In this document: piece after piece, positions 47,536 through 57,889 of the stretch | Layout: the number at the start of each line of letters is the position of its first letter | Numbering within the stretch: the first letter of the stretch is position 1 | The notes under the pieces: model-generated | The model's database searches: none | Seen by the model: only the letters and a program-made list of their open reading frames with translations | Told to the model about the DNA's origin: nothing | NCBI GenBank assembly: GCA_043228905.1 | Contig: JBHGNT010000016.1 | Span: 18,786,001-18,850,000, forward strand | Direction of reading: 5' to 3' | DNA: 64,000 bases | From: Azolla caroliniana | Lineage: Eukaryota > Polypodiophyta | Translations under genes and position numbers: made by a program

Positions 47536-48197
47536 ACCACATTAGATCGAGTATAAGTAGGATGTAATGCTTGGAAAAACAAATGAGATTGACATTGATG
47601 ATCTATGAGCCCATCCCTCAATTGTCGCATCTTTGCATAACGATAACTTTGGCATTACAACTGAGAAATAATAACATGCAATTGACTTTGGATATCCAAA
47701 AGTTCCTCATCTAATGGTGTATGTATTAATAATGCATTACACTTGGAGAGAACTTGTGAGAATTGTTGAAGAAGACCTCTTCGTCGTTGAGCATTAGTTA
47801 CTCCATACATACGATGAATGATCTTAATGTTTCGTAATGTGATATCCCATGCTTTAACTCCTTGATACCACATTAGATCGAGTATAAGTAGGATGTAATG
47901 CTTGGAAAAACAAATGAGATTGACATTGATGATCTATGAGCCCATCCCTCAATTGTCGCATCTTTGCATAACGATAACTTTGGCATTACAACTGAGAAAT
48001 AATAACATGCAATTGACTTTGGATATCCAAAAGTTCCTCATCTAATGGTGTATGTATTAATAATGCATTACACTTGGAGAGAACTTGTGAGAATTGTTGA
48101 AGAAGACCTCTTCGTCGTTGAGCATTAGTTACTCCATACATACGATGAATGATCTTAATGTTTCGTAATGTGATATCCCATGCTTTAACTCCTTTAA
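47536..48197. repeat. 331-bp direct tandem duplication in the LINE
   Basis: Units 47536-47866 and 47867-48197 look identical or nearly so, and encode the linker between endonuclease and RT (VKAWDITLRNIKIIHRM). Confidence 0.95.
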
Positions 48198-48782
48198 GAT
48201 TCACTTCTTGTGAAAAATTTACCAAAATTTGCTCCATGATAGAATCAAAGTGAGGTTGAAGCAAAAGAGAAGAGTTAAAGCGTAATGGAGGCTTTCCAAG
48301 TAAAGACTTATATATGTCAATTGCATGACCACAAACCTCCAAACAAATAGGAAAGTGATATGAAGTTCCTACATCTTGTAAAATTGTCATACGAAGTGAT
48401 GTTGGTAAAAAAGAATCATTGTGCATCACATCCATTCTATCTAACCGATTCCATGTTTGTCTATGTTAAGTGGATTGGAAAGTAAAACTTGGATCATTCC
48501 CATGCAACCATGTCCAAACATCCAACTTCAGAATCTCCATAGCCAATGAATCCCAAGCAAGTTGCTCATGATCATCCATGATTGAATGTTCAGACATAGA
48601 TTGGGATGCATCAACACACATGTTAAAATCACCCATAAGTAATCTTGGACGTCCCACACATAGAGTTTGACGGAGTGAGCCCTATAATGCAATACGTTCA
48701 GTGGCTTGGTTAGGGGCATAAATCCCAACCACCCACACAACCTCGCCAAAAAAGTGAATTCTAGAACCAAAACGTGACCATA

Positions 48783-48786
48783 AGGA
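48783..48786. other. Target-site duplication AGGA, left copy
   Basis: AGGA directly before the left terminal repeat; the other copy is 57543-57546. Joining LINE sequence across with one AGGA keeps the endonuclease frame (NDP / YGHVLVLEF). Confidence 0.85.
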
Positions 48787-48822
48787 AACACGTTCGCGTT
48801 CACAAGTGGAAGGATTGCGCAT
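48787..48822 (+). repeat. Left terminal inverted repeat (copy 2)
   Basis: Begins AACACGTTCGCGTTCACAAG; reverse complement of 57507-57542 except at two positions. The match is independent of the right boundary, which was set by where copies 1 and 2 diverge. Confidence 0.92.
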
Positions 48823-49873
48823 TCCACTTGTAGAATCTTCTTGAAACGAAGCAAATACACCCTCTCTACAAAAATTGGATGCACTAGTATCACATGTTCC
48901 TCAACTTGATTAGAATTTGCAAATATAAAAATACATGATAGGTCTACGAGTGGAGATCATTAGAAATCATGCAAGTTTGGACGTGTTGATAAGTTAATGT
49001 AGGCATAATAAAGTTCAACAATGGCTCAATATGTCACTAATGTGCGACAAGGGAAACACTAAGTTAAAGGCTTATATTAATTTGGTAAGTTTTACAAAAA
49101 TATGAGGTGTACTTGTATCTATACTAATAAAATGAGTTTTAATTTATACTTTGATCCATATGTGCATGTATATAATTGTGGACAATGTAGGATAATGCAC
49201 TTTAGGATAATGTGATTGGAATAACTAACTTATTAAAGTATTCAATACTTGTATTTAAAGTTGATCTAATCTATTCCTCAGTTTGTTCATATGGGATCAA
49301 ACCATATGTATATAATTGTGGACAATGTAACGCAGTGAACTTTAGGATAATGTCGTGGAAATAACAAACCTCCTAAGGCTTTCATACCTGTATTTAAAAT
49401 TGATCTACTCTATTGCTTAGGTGATTCACACATGATCAAACTCCGAACGATAACGCAAGTGGAACTACAGGCGTATAAAAACATGCGGATAACGCTAGTG
49501 GAACCATTATCAACACACTACACAATCTAAGCAGCAATGGAATAGAAACATAATAGTTTTAACAATAGAAGACAAAGATCCATAATAACAACATGGACAG
49601 TCATGGCAACAATTGTAGGACCATATTATGTTAAGGTTAGCTTGGACCAAAATCAACCTCAATTTAAACTAATTCATGTTTCTCCATAAATTTGGTAGTC
49701 AGCTATGCACGCGGTGAAATCAATGTCATAAGTCTACTAACCAAGTATATAAAAATAAAATTGAAACATATAGAAGATTAAAAAGAATAGAATCCACCAA
49801 GTAAAACCCAAAATTTGTATTAATAATGTGAAATCCAAACAAATCGTCAATGTCATTTTCTTCATAGAGTCTA
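48823..49873. other. Left non-coding region of the transposon
   Basis: No coding frame. Contains a diverged tandem pair of about 140 bp (tgtatataattgtggacaatgta...) at about 49165-49305 and 49307-49435. Confidence 0.6.
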
Positions 49874-52800
49874 TTACATAGCAATCAATTCATCAATGTC
49901 ATTTTCTTCATCATCTTGTGTAGAACTCTCTTCGGCTATACGTGCATTGGCTTCCCCTGTTAGCCGAGCCAACGAAATATCTTCTATAAGCTCATCATCA
50001 AGCTCTATTAGCTCCCCCGGTTCGCCGGCTAACGGAGGAATAGGCTCTTGCGAAGCAGGTTGAAACCTTTCTGTATTAGCGAGGTTCTTTGCACCGACCT
50101 CCTCATCCTGGTCTGGGCACTCCCACAAAGCCTTAATCCTCATATTTATAAATATAACCTGCTCCTCGTCCTTCTCCAATGCAACTGTATTTCTAAAGAG
50201 CTTCAATGCACATGCAGACGTCGTTCCTGTGAAGAAAGTAACAAGAAGAATTAGTTGTCAAACAAAAAAGATTCGGTATTGGTTATCTCAAGATCGTTAC
50301 CCTAGTTCGAGGAATATCTGTGCCAGAAAAGAGATCTAATATCCAGTCTCCTTCGATAGAAAACATCTCGATCAAGCACATCATAAGTCGCGAAGGTTTT
50401 TGATATGGGTTGACAAGTCCCCGTTCTGTCATGGTGACATGTCGCAATTTCCGTGTCACTGCTGGATATACCAGCAGATTTGAACCTCCCACTTCATTAG
50501 AATGCTCCTTGATTCTTTGTTTCTTAATTTCATCGAAGTAGCTAACCATGATGTATTCAATGGCATTAACGAACCGAAAAGTTGGCCCTCTATTTACATT
50601 GGTTTTTATCCTATAAAAAATAATACATCGAGTTAAGAATAGATTGAACAACCTTAAGAAATGCAATATAGTGAATGACACCTATAAATAATCCTTACCA
50701 TGCAAGGTTCTTGATGCCATGGCAACGAGATCTCAAAGCTTGATCTACCGAGTACCCTTGGTCCATACTATGAAAGACAACTATTCACCACAAGGATGCA
50801 GTTGTTAGCTCAGCAAAATCCTTGACCATCTTCTCCAACTGTTTAAACCTAAACGGTTCATCGTCGTATGATGACCCAACTATTCGAAATCCGTAAGGAA
50901 TATCCGCAATCATTAGCGTATATTCCTTCTTTGGCACTTTTTGGATCAGGTCGACGACATTGTAGTAAAGATCTCTCGTAATATCTTTTTTGTGGCTAAA
51001 TTTTTTAAAGGAGCCATCATCCTCCATTTCGTACGCCTTGACTAAGCGATGATCCTTTTCTTTTCTGGCTTGCTCGAGATGTGCAAGGAAGGATGTAGGG
51101 AAATCGTGTATATCCTTAACTTCTCCTTGTTTCTTGCCACGACACGGTTTCTAATAGAAGGAATAGGACATCAAGTATTATTATACAAGCTCTACATATG
51201 ATGAAAGCGTAATGAAAAACCACCAATACTAACCCAATCCTTGAATGCAATAAAATACTCCGATAACGCCTTATATGAAGACGTTAGAGGATAATCCTCG
51301 GTCACTTGTTCCCAAGTTATACATCCAAGTTGTTTCATCATAACTTCTTGGATCTTCATGTACACCTTATGACTGTAAAATTAGAAATCAAGATTAGAAC
51401 TTTGAATTACACCATATAGACTTCAATATCAGTATTTGAAAGACTTACTTATTGAACTCAGTGACCATTTCTTCAAGGCTTAAATCTTTCGCCACAACCC
51501 TTGACAAAACAGACACAAGAAGCTGCTCGTCCTTAATACCTTGCATTGCTCTCCATAGAGACAACTTCATGTCGTCAGCCGCTTCTTCAATTGTCAAGTC
51601 AATTTTCTTGGCCGCTTGTGACTTTAACTCTAGTCGAGGGTCAACCTTACATTTCTTTTGTCGTTGACCCTTTACCTCCTTATTCTCCCACATTGAGAAG
51701 ATTTGATCCTATAGGTCCCATACTTCTCCATCTCTAAAGGCTAGTTGAAACCAAGACTCATATTTTCGAAGACCATCGGAGTTAACATTATCATCTACCA
51801 CAATTCCGACTTCATGCAGACATTGACGTCGTAGACCTGGATGTAGCTTCACACCAAACTTTTGTTTCACGTCCAAATACTTGTGGTGGAAGAACCTTAT
51901 ACGCTCAATCGACGACATTTTTTGCCTATAGTCATTATCATTGTTATGGTCCCATGCCAACAGCTTTGCCTCTTCAGTTGTGAGCCCCACGTAAATTTTG
52001 CACTCGGCATACTTGAAGAAGAAAGTCGTTGGATGTTCTCTCACAAGTTGCCGATGTGCCTCCGCCGAATGCGATCCACCAATGACAAAGTAATTATATT
52101 GATCATGCTTTCTAATATCAAAATCTTCAATGGTTTCACATTCTTCAGGATCTACCATAACAATAAAAGGCACCACAATGGCATGAGGATTAATTTTCAT
52201 TTATTTCTTGAGATTTTGAACATGCATTCGGTGTGGCTCTCTAATCTCAAGTGGTCTTCGACCTGTTTTTTCATCAATAGGGGGCCGATGGATGTGTGTT
52301 ATAGGCAAATTAAACACTCTCCTTATCTTATTCTGCTCGGATGACAACACACCCGATGCCAGCTCAGCTCCTAGCGTCCCCTTAGTGTCCTCCTCTTCAT
52401 TTTCACTTGTTGAATCGGAGTCCGACATTTTGGTTGTCTTCTTCTTTGCTGGTCTTGATTGTACTTTAGATACCCTTTTTATGGCCTTCATTGGGGAGGG
52501 CACTTCCTCCCTTAGAGTTACATGGCCTTGTATATAAGGCCTCAAGGTAATAATAAGGTTTTGTGAGCTTTCAAGATCTTTTTTGAACGCTTCTGGCCCA
52601 CAAGATTCCTTTACTAGAAGATCTTCTAAAAGGAACACTTTACGTACCCCCTTGGAGCACTCTATCAATACAAGTATGTTGGCCGAATCTGCATCTTCGT
52701 AGTCAAATCGTAGAATACGGCCATACATAAATGGGGTTTCCTTTCCATGCTGCCCCTCCCCCTTCTTCTTTGCTGTATACAATACGACTTTTTTCTTTGA

Positions 52801-52905
52801 GTCGACGTACTGCACACACCATTCCTTGTCTGTTAGATCACGGTCAGGAAGGTCTTCACCTCCAATAACTGCTACAAGTTTCTTTTGGCTAACCTCAATG
52901 TGAGG
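49874..52905 (-). pseudogene. ParB-N-like + beta-class DNA amino-methyltransferase gene (copy 2)
   Basis: Minus-strand exons: about 52905-51449, 51372-51234, 51150-50699, 50610-50318, 50226-49874. Domains in order: N-terminal domain (FMYGRILRFDYEDAD); acidic linker; ParB-N-like domain (52200-51900; NYFVIGGSHSAEA at about 52095-52057, then VGLTTEEAKLLAWDHNND); helical region; methyltransferase with motif IV ADIPYGF (about 50907-50887), WIKTNVNRG, NPYQKPSRLMM and motif I LDLFSGT (about 50339) spliced to GTTSACALKLFRN; acidic tail. The IV-then-I order is that of beta-class N6-adenine/N4-cytosine methyltransferases; DIPY cannot tell the base. Damage: about 190 bp of N-terminal coding missing (copy 1 has it), 13 residues deleted, TAA 52201, TAG 51709, a TGA near 50784, and an ATATTCC donor in place of GT at 50317. 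Introns 1-3 are canonical. Confidence 0.82.
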
Positions 52906-53389
52906 TCACGTAGATTAAGGTTGTATATGAAAATACAAAAAAGTAGATGAAGAAATAAACTAGCAGGCGATTTGTGGTGAACTATAAATATCAATCATGC
53001 ATTCATAGTACATGGTAGTCCTATATTCAAAAATCTATTCTAGTTAGGGCTATTCAACTTAGAAAATATATATCGTAATAAGTATACAAGGTTATATATT
53101 GTCTTGAAGGGCATGTATGACTTATATTGATTCCATAACCATATTGTAGATAATTTGCATGTGATAGACTTGAGATTGGTATCGTAAAGGTAATTTGTGG
53201 GTTATTTTCTATTATTTTAAGCTATAATAGGTCATAAAACCCCTATAATTATGGCCCTTTTTAAAAATAAAGTAAGGCAAGTCGACATAAAAAAGACTGA
53301 TTTTGATAGACTATTTGATATCTTTTCTCACAATACTAAATTGTTGCCCCAAAAACACAATATTCTTCTTTCAGGGTTTTCTTTTAAAC

Positions 53390-54260
53390 ACGTATCGAGT
53401 TCCTCTGTGTTCTTTGCTTTTTAAAAAGGAACTTGATACGGCATATCGAGTTCCTCTTTAAAACCTAAACTTTAAACAGGAACTCGATATGCCGTATCGA
53501 GTTCCTGTTTAAAAAGCGAAGAACAAAGAGGAACTCGATACGACGTATCGAGTTCCTCTTTAAAACCTAAACTTTAAACAAGAACTTGTTACAACGTATC
53601 GAGTTCCTATTTAAAGTTTAGGTTTTAAAGAGGAACTTGATACGCTCTGTGTTCTTTGCTTTTCAAACAAGAACTCGATACGCCGTATCATGTTCCTCTT
53701 TAAAACCTAAACTTTAAATAGGAACTCGATACGCCGTATCGAGTTCCTGTTTAAAAAGCGAAGAACACAGAGGAACTTGATACGCCTACGCCGTATCATG
53801 TTCCTCTTTAAAACCTAAACTTTAAACAGGAACTCGATACGCCGTATCGAGTTCCTGTTTAAAAAGCGAAGAACACAGAGGAACTTGATACGCCGTATCG
53901 AGTTCCTGTTTAAAAAACAAAGAACACAGAGGAAATCGAGTTCCTGTTTAAAAAGCAAAGAACACAGAGGAACTCGATATGACGTATCGAGTTCCTCTTT
54001 AAAAAGCAAAGAACACAGAGGAACTCGATACAGCGTATTGAGTTCCTATTTAAAACCTAAACTTTAAACAGGAACTCGATACGCTGTATTGAGTTCTTGT
54101 TTAAAAAACAAAGAAAACAGAGGAACACAATACGGCGTATCGAGTTCCTGTTTAAAAAGCAAAGAGAAAATAGGAACTCGATACGCCGTATCGAGTTCCT
54201 GTATAAAGTTTGTATTTTATACAGGAACTCGATACGGCGTATCGAGTTCTTGAGTGACGA
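53390..54260. repeat. Array of about 15 palindromic repeats (copy 2)
   Basis: About 15 full and three partial units of the same 29-bp palindrome as copy 1 (arm AGGAACTCGATACG, variable centre). Period is 51-54 bp, spacers such as 'tttaaaacctaaacttta' and 'tttaaaaagcgaagaacacag'. Spacer sequences differ from copy 1 while the palindrome is the same. Confidence 0.94.
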
Positions 54261-54299
54261 ATCATATTTACAAAAATGTCCACAATGTCAGAGGCCTAC

Positions 54300-54334
54300 C
54301 TCGAGTCCTGGCGCTCGATTCTCTTTGAAGACAT
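54300..54334 (-). other. Possible leader exon of the leftward gene (copy 2)
   Basis: Minus strand MSSKRIERQDS plus two bases, ending at a GTAGGC donor (54299-54294). Open here, stopped in copy 1. The array would then be inside intron 1. The acceptor is not identified. Confidence 0.42.
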
Positions 54335-54440
54335 GGTTGATCTTGTTGAAGTGGAGGCGGAGATCGCGCTTTCGTGCTTCGTGCTCTGTGTGCTCTTGTA
54401 TGCTCTTGTGCACTATTGTGATTGAAATATGACGAGGTCT

Positions 54441-54453
54441 TCCTATTTATAGG
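54441..54453 (-). promoter_or_regulatory. TATA box of the leftward transposon gene (copy 2)
   Basis: Minus strand CCTATAAATAGGA, conserved with 18086-18098, about 107 bp before the ATG at 54334. Confidence 0.5.
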
Positions 54454-54459
54454 GATGAC

Positions 54460-55147
54460 CACAATGGTTAAAGTAACCACAATCACCTTAACCAGGGTTG
54501 GTAAGCTTGAGGTTAGTTAGTAACCACAATCACATTAACCAGAGTAACTTATGATTGCATTAATGATTACAATGTTAAACTAACATATTGATGAATCTTT
54601 TATAGTCATAATAACTTACAATGACTTTAAAGGTCATGAAGGACACAATGATAGAGGTTCATGAATGAACCAATGATTGATTACTAAAATCAACATTTTT
54701 ATGACTCTCAATTGCTGTGTATTAAAGATGTGGGCATGAATGAACCCAATGATTGATAAGTCTAATATTTAAAATGGTGAGCATTAATTAACCAATGACT
54801 GAGAAGTTCTATATCAAATATGGGTGCCATTAATTAGCTAATGATTTTAACTTTAATCCAACATATTTATGGCTTGTTAATGATTGGAATTATATTATAC
54901 TTGATTTAACTTCATATACACCTGGTATAAATAATTATTGTTATTTTAAATACAATTACTATATTAAAAATAATATTTTTATGTATTGTATTAATATAAT
55001 ATTAAATAATATCGACATTATATTGAGGGAGCTTTTGTTTAGAAAGGAGTTTATGTTTAGAGAGGAGTATATGTTTAGAGAGGAGCTTATTAGTTTTTTG
55101 ACTTAGCCTAAGCACATAACTTAAAGAGCCCTATCTAGACCTTAAGC
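54460..55147. other. Non-coding spacer between the two transposon genes
   Basis: Conserved with 18100-18814 and AT-rich. Includes 'ggttaaagtaaccac' inverted motifs near 54466-54535 (also near 18111-18190) and the short tandem repeats before the transposase. Confidence 0.6.
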
Positions 55148-57174
55148 CATAAGTGAAGATTCACCGTTCTCGATTGAAGAATATTGTTTGTCATCAGACT
55201 CATCGTTTTCTACCGAAGAGTATTGTTTGTCGACAGACTCACCATTTTCTATTGAAGAATATTGTCTGTCGAAAGACTCACCATATTCTATCGAAGAATA
55301 TTGTCTAAGCTCATCTTCACCTACAGGGAATGTAAATAATGACACATGTGAAGAGTTCTCTATTGAAGAATACGATATTAATAAAGATACGGAGAATGAA
55401 GGTAGTGCCAATGAAACATCGAATAACATTGGTGATGGTCACAACAAAGAATTAGATTGTAACAAGGTTACACCAACCTCTATATAGGAAGAGAAATCTG
55501 GAAGCCCTATGCATATTAGAAGAATCCCACGAAGAATTCGTCTGGCTAGATTTAGCTTGGTGACATTAGATAAACAAATTGGATTTGATCTCAAAAAAAT
55601 ATGTTGGGCCCGTGGTTGTATGTCTATGATTGGAAAATCAAAGTTGCGAGAATTAAGGCGATACTATTTTTCGATGACTGGTGATGAGCAAGACACTTAC
55701 CTCGGGTCACATATGCAACTAGTGTCTGACAAATGTACGGGCATCAAAGTATCATTCGAGTATTATATCTTCCATGCGCAACAGCTATGTAGAGTTGCAT
55801 TCAAAATTGCATTATGTGTTAGTAACATGCGGCTATATAGAATACAACAACGTCTACTTAGCGGGGATCAGATGCTCAATTGTAAAGAGGTTCCAAGTAT
55901 GAAAGGTGCAATTGGAAGACATGCTATTGGTTGGATGAAAAGTTACTTTCAGTTAAATTGTGAAGTAATGCCCACTACAGGTAGGATGCACCTCTCTGAT
56001 AATTACACACGTCGGGAAGTTTATGATGTCTCAGCATGATGCTTTCACTTTACCTAAACTATTTGATGTCATTTGTGATGCATATACACCACGCCCAAAA
56101 GTGTTACACTTGAAGGAGGTATATGACTTTAAGAGATATATATCAGATGGGGGTGGTGGGAATGTTAAAGTGCTTGCCTAGTTAAAAATGATAAGTTTCA
56201 ATCACATTTTTATGATAAAGAAAAATGAAATAAGTGGTTGCCAGTTATTACTTTGTATGTCGAGTACAATTGTCCATGGAGCTAAGCAAATGCCAATTGA
56301 GAAGAAATGACAGTTGTAGAGTGTCTTAGTATCGGAACAAAAACGGTCATGGCTCCAAGCCTTAGAAGAAAAAAGAAAGCATATTGAGGCCGTGAAGAAA
56401 TATGCCGCACAACAAGACACGTCATGGTGGGATGTATTTTATAGTGATCAGAAAGGAATTATAGACAATTGTGTATTTAGTGATAATTGGAATTTGGAAA
56501 CGCCATTCACATGGTCGCTGCAACATGATCGTGTAAATAGAACTCCGGAGCAACCACCAAATACGATTAATGACAACTTGGTCTATCCACAACAAAGAGA
56601 CATTTATGTGGGACCAAGGATGACCAAAGTAGCCGAAGCTAGATGGCAAGGCAATTTGCAAGAGCTCACGGCGGGGATGTTGATTGCAACGCCGACTGAT
56701 GAGAACTCACATGGCCACCAATTTTGGGTGGGTAAAATTCTAGAAGTGCTAATGCATGAAATAGAAAACACGATCAAGTCTATAAACGTTCATTGGTACA
56801 ACACTAGAAGTGCAAATGCTTTTACAGGTAAGTATACATTGGAGATGATTGAATGCGCAACAAGAAGGGGAGGTAGGAAGAAGAAGTGAAACATTCGTAA
56901 CACCTCGACCCTTGATATCTCTGATGTGGATATCATCGTGTACGACTTCACACTTACAAAAGCCAGACGTTTAAGGAAGTCAACAATAGATATAATAAAA
57001 GAAAAATTACTAGGTCTACAAGGTGGCTCGAGTCAAAGGCAAACGAGATCTGCTACATATAATCTAGAGTCAAACCATTTGGTTTATGACGAAGATAATG
57101 CACTGATTGGTACATTAGAGGATGACGAGGAGGAATTGTCATTGTATATTAGTTATAGTAGTGATTCTCCATAA
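55148..57174 (+). pseudogene. Transposase gene with catalytic core deleted (copy 2)
   Basis: Collinear with 18815-21730. The start codon is ATA instead of ATG (near 55149). A TAG at 55485-55487 replaces the CAG of copy 1. The frame then runs to 56036, where a deletion of about 701 bp (copy 1 19693-20394, TGTCT at both ends) removes all the Asp motifs and shifts the frame. After it, decayed sequence and the C-terminal domain (56392-56889: FTWSLQHDRVN, GMLIATPTDEN, FWVGKILEV, VHWYN) and acidic end (56926-57174) remain. It lacks the 129-bp duplication of copy 1. Confidence 0.85.
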
Positions 57175-57506
57175 AGGAGTGATCACGAATGTATATTTGG
57201 CTATTAAGTGTAACTACATTCCGCTTGTAACAAATCGAGTAATATAAAAGCATTTGTTTTGAATTCTTATGATTTCTAAAAAATCGTTTCTTATAAAATA
57301 ACATTGGTTGTAAAGTTTGTGATATAAATTGAGAATGTAACTTTTTGAAATTCCTCTTTTTTTAGTTACTTCTAAATCATGAAAATAGTGGATTTTTAAC
57401 CTTTTTCATAGTAAGTTTGAACATGTATGATACTGGTATCAATGTGTTTTGTAAAATCATTGAAAAAGCCCTAAAATCAACCAAAATTTCCCTTATCCTT
57501 CCATTT

Positions 57507-57542
57507 ATGCGTGATCCTTCCACTTGTGAACGCGAACGTGTT
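57507..57542 (+). repeat. Right terminal inverted repeat (copy 2)
   Basis: 36 bp ending CGCGAACGTGTT. Pairs with 48787-48822 and is one base different from 22063-22098. Confidence 0.92.
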
Positions 57543-57727
57543 AGGATCATTATGCACCACCTAAGGATAAGATTTATCCCGCACGATTAATACCACACCT
57601 GAATAATGATGATTAAGATGTCCTACATAGAATGATGAATATCCATGCAAATGAACTGTGGATCCTGCTAACTCATGACACTTATGCTCAACTACACATA
57701 ATACATCTCATTCTTTACTTAACAAAG

Positions 57728-57730
<3 letters not shown>
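57543..57730 (-). mobile_element. LINE endonuclease N-terminal part, split off by the transposon
   Basis: Minus-strand reading DVLCVVEHK ... YSGVVLIVRDKSYP-stop-VVHNDP, matching the expected upstream part of an L1 endonuclease and joining in frame to 48786. Begins with AGGA (57543-57546), the right target duplication. It ends near a (CT)n microsatellite (57729-57780). Confidence 0.78.
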
Positions 57731-57769
<39 letters not shown>

Positions 57770-57780
57770 CCCTTTTCTTT
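57729..57780. repeat. (CT)n microsatellite
   Basis: Imperfect CT repeats. Confidence 0.9.
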
Positions 57781-57889
57781 CTATCTCTCTTTCTCTTCTT
57801 TTCCTATGAGCCAAACGACCTATAACCTATAGTCTATGCCTTTGCAAAATTACAAAACCCATGCCCTTATCATAATTTAACTCTTATAC

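Larger units (their letters stand above)
44460..48786 (-). mobile_element. L1-type LINE (minus strand), 3' portion
   Basis: Minus-strand order: endonuclease C-terminal half (48786-48470; YAPN, RPRLLMGDFNM), linker, RT (47630-46080; GKSPSWDGLTNEVFK, WRPISLMGGLYKIFTKVLANR, then ALPDDSFMFL near 46600 where A/F-DD is usual, then HLGYPLG), a decayed tail and zf-RVT-like domain (45102-44731). Split by transposon copy 2; the endonuclease N-terminus continues at 57543-57730. Stops, frameshifts and two tandem duplications disable it. No poly(A) tract was clear at the 3' end. Confidence 0.88.
44464..48786 (-). pseudogene. LINE ORF2 remnant: endonuclease, RT, zf-RVT
   Basis: Readable blocks: 48786-48470 endonuclease, 47630-47016 RT fingers, 46712-46440 RT palm (PDD for the usual ADD), 46494-46081 RT thumb/post-RT (SWAFHVRLKVVQ, YYLPLLPWTKKALH), 45102-44731 zinc-binding region (WRVLIGGLPLGLALKHHG, then H.F.QC). 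The frame shifts between blocks, partly through a 331-bp duplication and a 203-bp triplication whose lengths are not multiples of three. Confidence 0.85.
48787..57542. mobile_element. DNA transposon, copy 2 (both ends present, 8,756 bp)
   Basis: Bounded by 36-bp inverted repeats (48787-48822, 57507-57542; 2 mismatches) and a 4-bp AGGA duplication, inserted in a LINE endonuclease. A 4-bp duplication does not fit hAT (8), Mutator (9), CACTA or PIF (3) or mariner (TA). Order: left non-coding 1.05 kb, leftward ParB-like/methyltransferase gene, palindrome array, leader exon and TATA, rightward transposase, right non-coding 0.36 kb. It lacks the DDE core of the transposase (0.7-kb deletion) and the N-terminus of the leftward gene, so it is not autonomous. 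Confidence 0.92.

Noticed and set aside
48790-48893. LINE endonuclease reading continuous through the left end of the transposon
   Set aside because: A frame is open here, but the true endonuclease continuation is at 57543-57730 and joins in frame at AGGA; the open stretch is chance.
53390-54260. CRISPR-like repeat array (also 17340-17905)
   Set aside because: Spacers are near-copies of each other, repeats are perfect palindromes, the DNA is plant nuclear and there are no cas genes.
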